This document shows, piece after piece, positions 47,201 through 48,812 of a stretch of DNA of 48,812 bases (position 1 is the first letter of the stretch; each line of letters opens with the position of its first letter). The translations under genes were made by a program, and so were the position numbers. The DNA comes from Vampirovibrionales bacterium (GTDB lineage: Bacteria; Cyanobacteriota; Vampirovibrionia; Vampirovibrionales; Vampirovibrionaceae), in assembly GCA_029262635.1 (NCBI GenBank), contig JAJCZA010000026.1, positions 1 to 48,812 on the forward strand, given 5' to 3'. Below the pieces are notes generated by a model that saw only the letters and a program-made list of their open reading frames with translations, made no database searches and had not been told where the DNA came from.

Positions 47201-48812
47201 CGGTGGATTCAGCGGCGATGTAAATATCATAACCACCACCGGGGCTGATGTACTCGGAACCGGTACGGACATTCGAGCGAAAAATATTGTTTTCACTGTC
47301 GACGATCCGGTGAACCTAAGCGGTAACTTTAATGAAGCCGTGATTACGGCCACCACGACAACCGGTGATTTTACGCTGGTTGATACCACGAGTAACATCA
47401 ACCTTGGCACCATGAATGTTGACGGTAATATGAGTGTGACAGCAAATGTCGGTACTCTGAGTCAAACCGGGAACACCACGGCCGTCGATGCAACCTATGC
47501 CACATTGGCCGATACGATGAATGTTGCCGTTACAGGCGACATCACATTGACAGGCGATTTAAACGTCACAACCGCTGGTGCCACAGCTAGTGATATTAAT
47601 ATAACCGGAGGGATTTCAGCTTCTAACGCAACCATTGCAACGGCTGGAACGACCAGTGGCATTGTTTTAGCCAATGGGGTCGGTGGACTGGCGATTACCA
47701 ACACACTGGACATTGATACCATAGGTGATAACAGTGCTGTAACCCAAACAGGTGCCCTCACCGCAGCGACAGCTGATATAGACACCACCGGAGCCAGTTC
47801 AGCAATTAGCCAGACGGGCGCTGTCAATGTAACAACCATGACAGCCAATACCACCGGCGATAACGCAACAATTACCTTAAACGATAGCGGCGGCGGGGTT
47901 GCCGTAGGAACAACGTTGACTCTGAGAACCACCGGAGATAGTGCGGCCGTTAGCCAAACCGGTGCCGTTACAGGAACCGGAAACATTACCCTGGAGACAA
48001 CCGGTGACGTACTAAGCACGGTTAGTCAGAGTGGCGGTATAACGGGTAACAACATTATATTAGAAACCACAAGCGCCGATGTCACGGTTACAGGTGATTT
48101 AAACGCCACAACCAATATTACGATTGACCCAGATGGCACCGGAGCTGCTAATGCGCTTATTACAGGCAATGTGACTGCTGGTAATCGTGTGAATGCTCAA
48201 GTACAAGGCGTGGGCAGCGGTGATTTAACCATTACCGGCAATGTCACTGCAACAGCGGGTTTCTTGACACTAACAACGGATGCAGGCAATATCGCCATTG
48301 GTGGCAACATTACTTCGAATAGTGCCGCTGGTTTGGGCGACGATGTCAATATTCAAGCCGGTATTAATGATTCGGATAGCACCTTTAATGTTACAGGGAA
48401 TGTAAACATTGCATCAAGCGCCGATAAAAATGTAACCGTCACCACGGGTACGGGTAATGTTTTCGACAAAATCGATTACACGGCGCCCCTCACACTGGAA
48501 AGCCTGACCTACCTCTCTAAAGGAGCGGCGACATCCATCACCGTTGGAAACAGTGTAACAACGGATACAAATATTGATATTCAAACCCAGGACAACTCAT
48601 CCAATATTACGGTTAATGGCAATTTAACCTCTACAGCGGGCAATGTTATTGCATCAACACTTGGTACGGATAGTGACATTAGTTTGACCGGTGGCATTAA
48701 CGCTGTCGACGCAAACATCACGGCCACAGGAACTCAAAGCAGCATTACACAAACAGCCGGAGACATCTCTCTCTCCGGAGACCTCACTCTCACCACCACT
48801 GGAGCAACAGAC
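35253..48812 (+). CDS. Giant two-partner-secretion exoprotein (TpsA, filamentous haemagglutinin type), 3' end outside window
   Basis: One frame of 4520 codons runs without a stop from ATG 35253 to the window edge, so the gene is incomplete. A long signal region (about 1-68, ending AAVYA) precedes a TPS/haemagglutination-activity domain. The latter carries NWNTFDIWQNETVNF (102-116) and NPSGVIFGAGAQVNVG (151-166), the NPxG-type secretion motif. Beyond residue 200 the protein is rich in Gly, Thr, Asn and Asp, with repeats expected to form a right-handed beta-helix. It should be exported through the outer membrane by a TpsB partner, not seen here, and act as a surface adhesin. Other possible starts are TTG 35247 (9 bases after AAAAAGG) and ATG 35343, which gives a 38-residue signal. 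One CxxC pair (C2606, C2609) was noticed. Function in adhesion is inferred from the family. Confidence 0.92.
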   Translation, partial: MIALRQIYNSIQSLVSSIDQRLNAVLTSDFMKGLGNTKNRIFLRGLVKRSIALAMVGSFITYSAAVYALPTGGDVVTGDVTISQPDSTTMNVTSGSNRSIVNWNTFDIWQNETVNFLLPGSNSAILNRVTGGSPSSILGRMNSNGQVYLINPSGVIFGAGAQVNVGALTVSTMDITNANFLSGNLVFARAPGSNPASIINQGLILTADGGHAVLMGSAIENSGSITSPNGQIHFAVGDQVTMLTDTEGVLVDVVVDKALSDQVENYQTAIDNTGVLDASGGLIKLQADLKNSVYERAINNDGQIKAIGFAYRNGQIEIVAHSEDQTALIVNGGLIDVSGGQLMTDGGTVNIDGDLMIQAGDILANAGDMARGGNIRVSSTKQTTLTNTSIINANGGETSGDGGNIVVWSDEDTYFDGSIEAKAGALGGDGGFIETSGKLTLFVEGSSYVNASAPNGNGGLWLMDPTDMTVNAGAGADTASNVYANNIQTTLNTGTNVTIQTAAAGGASGDITVLDGVTINKTGGGAATLRMNAHESILFNGAGTGITISSSSSTLDLILNADFDNSGVGGILLTNTDITTNNGNVTFGGGLNPATTAAVATSALGTGISLNGSTITSGTGNISLRGQGHTTGGYGVSIDGSSDLHTTNGAITITGTGGASGTDNYGVYTDGIVRATGVGTVDITGTGGNGTGWNYGVYVDGASGGEVSTVNGTLDITGSGSGTTEQGYGIQVSGGGIVRSTGFGDVTIDGTGNNAGTRWNYGVVVYGAGSEISTVHGDLDVTGTAGGTTYGNEGINVSGGAKIRSTGFGNVTIDGTGANGSYSNYGVNVHDAGSAISVGSGSALNITATGGSGSTTDNRGLSVTNAGTITATGSGTIDITANSGIGGTTDNRGVLVDDVGSEISTEHGALNVTGTGDGTVDKNYGIHVSDGAIRSTGFGDVTIIGTGGNGQKWNHGVVVATGAELSTVIGDLDVTGTANGTTRDNSGIQVIDGGKIRSTGFGSVTVDGTGSHNGTVRNYGIYVGWPGTGGEISTINSTLNITGTGGNGSGNDNQGIKVDTLGVVRSTGTGNVTLDGTGGNGTSFNFGVGVDDTGVISTVNGTLDITGTGGNGSQEENSGIDINNGAVVKTTGFGALNLTGAGGTGTFSNDGVHINNPNTEVSTVNGTMTIDGTGGSGSTEDNLGVIVNSFADVKSTGFGTINIIGVGGTGGTQNNIGIVVNNGGSVEALGTGGLNMTGTGGTGGSSNGHQGIAISNFGNANNVTSRSGDIIFHGTKGSNAAAGITIIGANTIGDSLTTGDIQLYSDTWSLGGLVLETAGTMVFAPETATNSIGINGGAGTVQFDNTFLDTINTATVTPTQVIFGNETAGTGAVTIGNNWNISAYNLSTKSVGGSVSAGNITDGTGNLTLEGRTGNVSFNTITGSSGSFTGTASNTINVNGNVTTTNGDITLTADSDSSGGGNLNISNSLSSTGGDITLSGVFITLDSGKTVNSGGGLIQSTSSDETYMAGTLLSGGGNINLTASTAVNGFLDIENTVDSSGGNITLTGDKLDIYNVASVNSGAGSITGTFARDIDISRSVTSTSGNISFTADSDANGSGDINLSAAMASGGGDITLQAADMSLTSAINAGAGDVQLISSQLGATIGLGGAAGGLNLSQAELKNVAASDLILGSDTTTGTIAFDSLNITGETYNLTLNTTGAITDVSAGEGWNLVTDNSINMTITGGGGTGSGQIGGAGVADLDVALQGGLFDIITNNADIFLEESGVNNLDINTISSNGGDINLTAGLRIQNTGAIDSGGGDINLIGTTDLNANNTISSGAGTITATFDDDINVNAAITSTGGDIIFTADSDSSGAGDINIDGNLTASTGDINLTTTLNDINLDSGATTRTHSATDVTMNGVNINIVDAGTTVTATGDLGGGVTNYDDNAGTPAAPPITPGDTINGGDSGGTITITGELHSVGTLTANGGNGSNVTIDYDASNLDLTNVTVNLAGGDGVITLVTDTNALDDGTIDEQVGGGGGGTLTINTTNGFDVTGTNFTSTATNIIWNVDDLVNVSGNLNDATQTVTTNTGNFTLVDTASDLTFGNISTGGDFSATSVTDIDISGTLTTTNDNINLTADSDANGTGDLTISAAVASGGGDITLQASDMIITSTVNAGAGDVQLISSQLGATIGLGGAAGGLQLSQAELANVAASDLIIGSNTTTGTFAFDTLNLAGETYDITLNTTGALTDVSAGEGVGENLFTNQSNNLTIIGGGGTGAGQVGGAGVADMDIALQGGLFTITTNNADIFLEEGGANNLDINAISSNGGDINLTGGLRIQNTGVIDSAGGNINLIGGTDLNANNTINSGAGTITGTFADDVNINAAITSTTATGDISLTADSDASGAGNVNVNAAGSITTTGGDITLAGEDITVSSTLSSGAGLIDLTSADDILVDATGSITSAGADITMTANGAGVDEDVTFAAGSVVTAGAGDVNVTAGRDLTATLSNDINFGVLTLGDDATITINGATNNVTFNGVGSTAVDDIQVTNNSGGNITFGVGSTTTTAATNGLAVDLITTTGDIILNGTLDITTVDGAKPTFTTGGGDITIGATGSLISNQVCGTCDIQLEANGGTTTINGAVTSGRDLDINLSSVTKGAVVIDGATLTLADDLEIWTNQVGATIDIQNSNISYTGMTLSTTANTSGISVDGATTLTYTGTTPTSPENEITTTGDNSAISILTDITLTGTDQIQNDNVIDITTTGNNSGITLTGDVTAVNSDSLANPLGLNITTAGSNSDILHSGGTITANTGPGDATITISTADSSTITTGNITGENVTIETTDAVTAGNHITVSGALTATKTVDISTELGNIAINGNLTGETTSIVTNGDASDISSTGTIAGTTTLTIQTLGDGSDILTGNTLTGGATTLSTAGLASTINTTGDINANTNVGDDLTVSTTGDDSFISINGDIAVDDVATFTTIGPTDSHIDLKKDLDTGGNLTVSTTGTDSEIEFSQNIVNTITAGGNATISTVGDNSFIDMGFASNVGIAAIGTVDIDTSGNASDIDIWGVSGNSIQIDTTGNSSFIWTNDLQSVADTSISTTGTNAYVRLDGFGAPPTTAIGTTLNVSTANTGSYIQVDNSLTFGTSGTFTTTGNTSNINLKKNIAQSVAGANLTASTAGTDSDIIVGTSGGPFANINLSGNLSLTTTNVGAAADSDIEIYGNIGNTVAPSTLALSTAGGLSHILQQDGNITANNATLSTTGNSSAITTNGTHNITTSLNATTTGDNSGITQIGTLTAGSATLDTTGTTGSAITTGAIATTNDITLSTSAVSSDIDTSAGNLTSSVGDINLTATLSDINLDAGATTRAHSATDVTMNAVNINIVDAGTTVTATGDLFGGATSYDDNAGTPGAPPITPGDTINAGDSGGTITITGELHSVGTLTANGGNDGDITIDYDASNLDLTNVTANLGGGDGVITLVTDTNALDDGTIDEQVGGGGGTGTITINTTNGFDVIGNNFTAVANNIVFNVDDLVNLTASDFGGATVQATTTTGAFSIADSSANNLVISTVSAGTDVNLTSNTGSITFDTIASTGGGNMALSAGTTIDDNDDVGDNITTTGTLTLTSSGAIGGANAQGLDINTGNIIVTSTGGNDIDITDSGALTIDSIATGGAGAVTLNAGTTLNDIDDVGDNIVTTGTLDLTATSHIGDASTLNINTGDVTATTAGASTIDITDSAAFTVDTITTGSGAVTLNAGTTLNDIDDVGDNIVTTGGLTLASTGAIGGTSTLNIATGDVQVTGTGGNDVTMTHSGTMATSGILTGGDGHITLVGATGIDATGNIQTSTAGNLTMTATIGAVDLDSDGVARTHRARDITVTGDNINIINAATLVEATGDDNGGGTTLNFDETVTPIVPGNTYTAGSDGGVIVFDGDFASVGTVQSKGGGDGEININYDTTDLDLTNVTLLASGSDGSITFLNDVPSGAGNNGTVNELASGGGFSGDVNIITTTGADVLGTGTDIRAKNIVFTVDDPVNLSGNFNEAVITATTTTGDFTLVDTTSNINLGTMNVDGNMSVTANVGTLSQTGNTTAVDATYATLADTMNVAVTGDITLTGDLNVTTAGATASDINITGGISASNATIATAGTTSGIVLANGVGGLAITNTLDIDTIGDNSAVTQTGALTAATADIDTTGASSAISQTGAVNVTTMTANTTGDNATITLNDSGGGVAVGTTLTLRTTGDSAAVSQTGAVTGTGNITLETTGDVLSTVSQSGGITGNNIILETTSADVTVTGDLNATTNITIDPDGTGAANALITGNVTAGNRVNAQVQGVGSGDLTITGNVTATAGFLTLTTDAGNIAIGGNITSNSAAGLGDDVNIQAGINDSDSTFNVTGNVNIASSADKNVTVTTGTGNVFDKIDYTAPLTLESLTYLSKGAATSITVGNSVTTDTNIDIQTQDNSSNITVNGNLTSTAGNVIASTLGTDSDISLTGGINAVDANITATGTQSSITQTAGDISLSGDLTLTTTGATD
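35277..35327 (+). repeat. Perfect 20-bp stem at the start of the adhesin gene
   Basis: Bases 35277-35296 are the exact reverse complement of 35308-35327, around an 11-base loop. With the ATG at 35253 the stem falls in codons 9-25, inside the extended signal region. With the ATG at 35343 it lies in the untranslated leader, 15 bases before that start. Either way it would form a strong mRNA hairpin close to translation initiation. Confidence 0.75.
37141..39010 (+). repeat. Adhesin block 1: about 35-residue repeats with STGFG motif
   Basis: Roughly 18 degenerate units run in tandem here. They alternate between a STGFGxVTIDGTG unit (also seen as RSTGFGDVTI, KTTGFGALNL) and a SEISTVxGxLDVTGT unit. 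Most end in NxGI or NYGV followed by a short V-x-V strand, so a pair spans about 70 residues. The regular spacing matches rungs of a beta-helix. DNA identity between units is moderate, indicating old duplication. Confidence 0.8.
39969..40782 (+). repeat. Adhesin module A, copy 1 (about 810 bp)
   Basis: This segment recurs at 41559-42375 at an offset of 1590-1596 bases. Shared protein landmarks include TIGLGGAAGGL, TLNTTGAxTDVSAGEG, GTGxGQxGGAGVAD, NADIFLEE and ANNTIxSGAGTIT. The match is clear at DNA level but has many silent and some amino-acid changes. Confidence 0.8.
40863..41433 (+). repeat. Adhesin module B, copy 1 (about 570 bp)
   Basis: This segment recurs at 45255-45828 (offset about 4393 bases) with long near-identical runs, for example around VTLVTDTNALDDGTIDEQVGGGG and INIVDAGTTVTATGDL. 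A third, more diverged copy is at 46783-47322. Modules A and B overlap in context, giving the order A1-B1-A2 with B2 and B3 further along. Confidence 0.8.
41559..42375 (+). repeat. Adhesin module A, copy 2
   Basis: Second copy of the module at 39969-40782. It keeps the whole order of landmarks with small in-frame length differences (the offset grows from 1590 to 1596). Frame is preserved throughout. Confidence 0.8.
43456..45250 (+). repeat. Adhesin block 3: TTGDxS repeats
   Basis: Degenerate units of about 20-24 residues carry (S/T)TTG(D/N)(N/D)SxI followed by a short loop and a TL/AT strand, for example STTGDDSFISING, STTGTDSEIEF, DTTGNSSFIWT and TTTGDNSGITQ. The same kind of unit returns from about 47440 to the window edge (TTGDNSA, QTGAL), after modules B2 and B3. 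Confidence 0.7.
45255..45828 (+). repeat. Adhesin module B, copy 2
   Basis: Second copy of 40863-41433. Many stretches of tens of bases are identical, notably around 45640-45710, which suggests later duplication or gene conversion than for the module A pair. Confidence 0.8.
46239..46307 (+). repeat. Near-identical 69-base direct repeat, copy 1
   Basis: This segment is repeated at 46464-46532 with a single difference that I can see (GTTGGC versus GTCGGC). The 225-base offset equals 75 codons. It codes for VTLNAGTTLNDIDDVGDN and neighbours and is markedly C-ending in codon choice compared with flanking DNA. Confidence 0.85.
46464..46532 (+). repeat. Near-identical 69-base direct repeat, copy 2
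   Basis: Second copy of 46239-46307. A third, diverged relative is visible at about 46010-46075 (GTTIDDNDDVGDNITTTGT), so this is a tandem 75-residue module whose last two copies are recent. Confidence 0.85.
46783..47322 (+). repeat. Adhesin module B, copy 3 (diverged)
   Basis: The order of landmarks matches copies 1 and 2: a DLDSDGVARTHRARDITVTG-like start, INIINAATLVEATGDD, ITP-like VTPIVPGNTYTAGS, DTTDLDLTNVTL and ending FTVDDPVNLSG. DNA identity is much lower than between copies 1 and 2. Confidence 0.65.

Noticed and set aside
36272-48019. Many long minus-strand frames within the adhesin (up to about 207 codons)
   Set aside because: They are complementary shadows of the Gly/Thr/Asn-rich repeats; they lack ribosome-binding sites and give Val/Ser/Pro-rich low-complexity products.

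Overview
The window reads as chromosome from a diderm (Gram-negative-type) bacterium. The evidence is a filamentous-haemagglutinin-type exported adhesin, a peptidoglycan amidase with AMIN domains, PilT, a lipoprotein and several signal-peptide proteins. The AMIN amidase, the starch-type glycoside hydrolases and the haemagglutinin family would suit a non-photosynthetic cyanobacterial relative (Vampirovibrionia/Melainabacteria). That placement is a guess from gene content; there is no rRNA gene or complete tRNA here to anchor it.

Layout. (1) Bases 1-6433, mostly minus strand: mfd preceded by a secreted DUF192 protein, an M20-family peptidase and an unrecognised 196-residue protein; three inverted repeats lie beyond mfd. 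(2) Bases 6653-17144, an alpha-glucan/sugar locus: on the minus strand a very long GH13-type protein (1278 aa) followed by a sugar:cation symporter of the sucrose/maltose (SLC45/GPH-like) type. Divergently on the plus strand lies a tight three-gene operon: a multi-pass membrane protein, a 986-aa protein that fuses a paralogous membrane module to a GH13 domain, and an EF-hand protein. (3) Bases 17145-19715: pyrB-pyrC, with a leader that can fold the pyrB ribosome-binding site into a stem. (4) Bases 19716-21738: a 3' fragment resembling tRNA-Ile, an AT-rich orphan gene with a TonB-C-like end, and a second DUF192 gene; this looks like an acquired segment. (5) Bases 22115-25938: a NarL-type response regulator, a soluble histidine kinase, a lipoprotein alpha/beta hydrolase with acidic tracts, and a small unrecognised gene. 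(6) Bases 25950-34847: murI and the AMIN amidase (cell wall), pilT overlapping serS, a divergent pair of small envelope proteins with almost no space between their starts, an MBL-fold protein and the Fe-S repair protein Ric, and a TSUP permease. A Crp/Fnr-like box lies between ric and the permease. (7) Bases 35253-48812: one reading frame of 4520 codons with no stop, running off the right edge. It is a two-partner-secretion (TpsA) exoprotein built from several classes of repeat.

The genes fit a picture of a cell that attaches with a giant surface adhesin and type IV pili, and that handles alpha-glucans through two unusual GH13 proteins and a sugar symporter. The link between adhesion and glucan use is inference. 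The most distinctive items are the glucan locus, whose GH13 proteins have architectures I do not recognise, and the giant mosaic adhesin with a perfect 20-bp stem at its 5' end.
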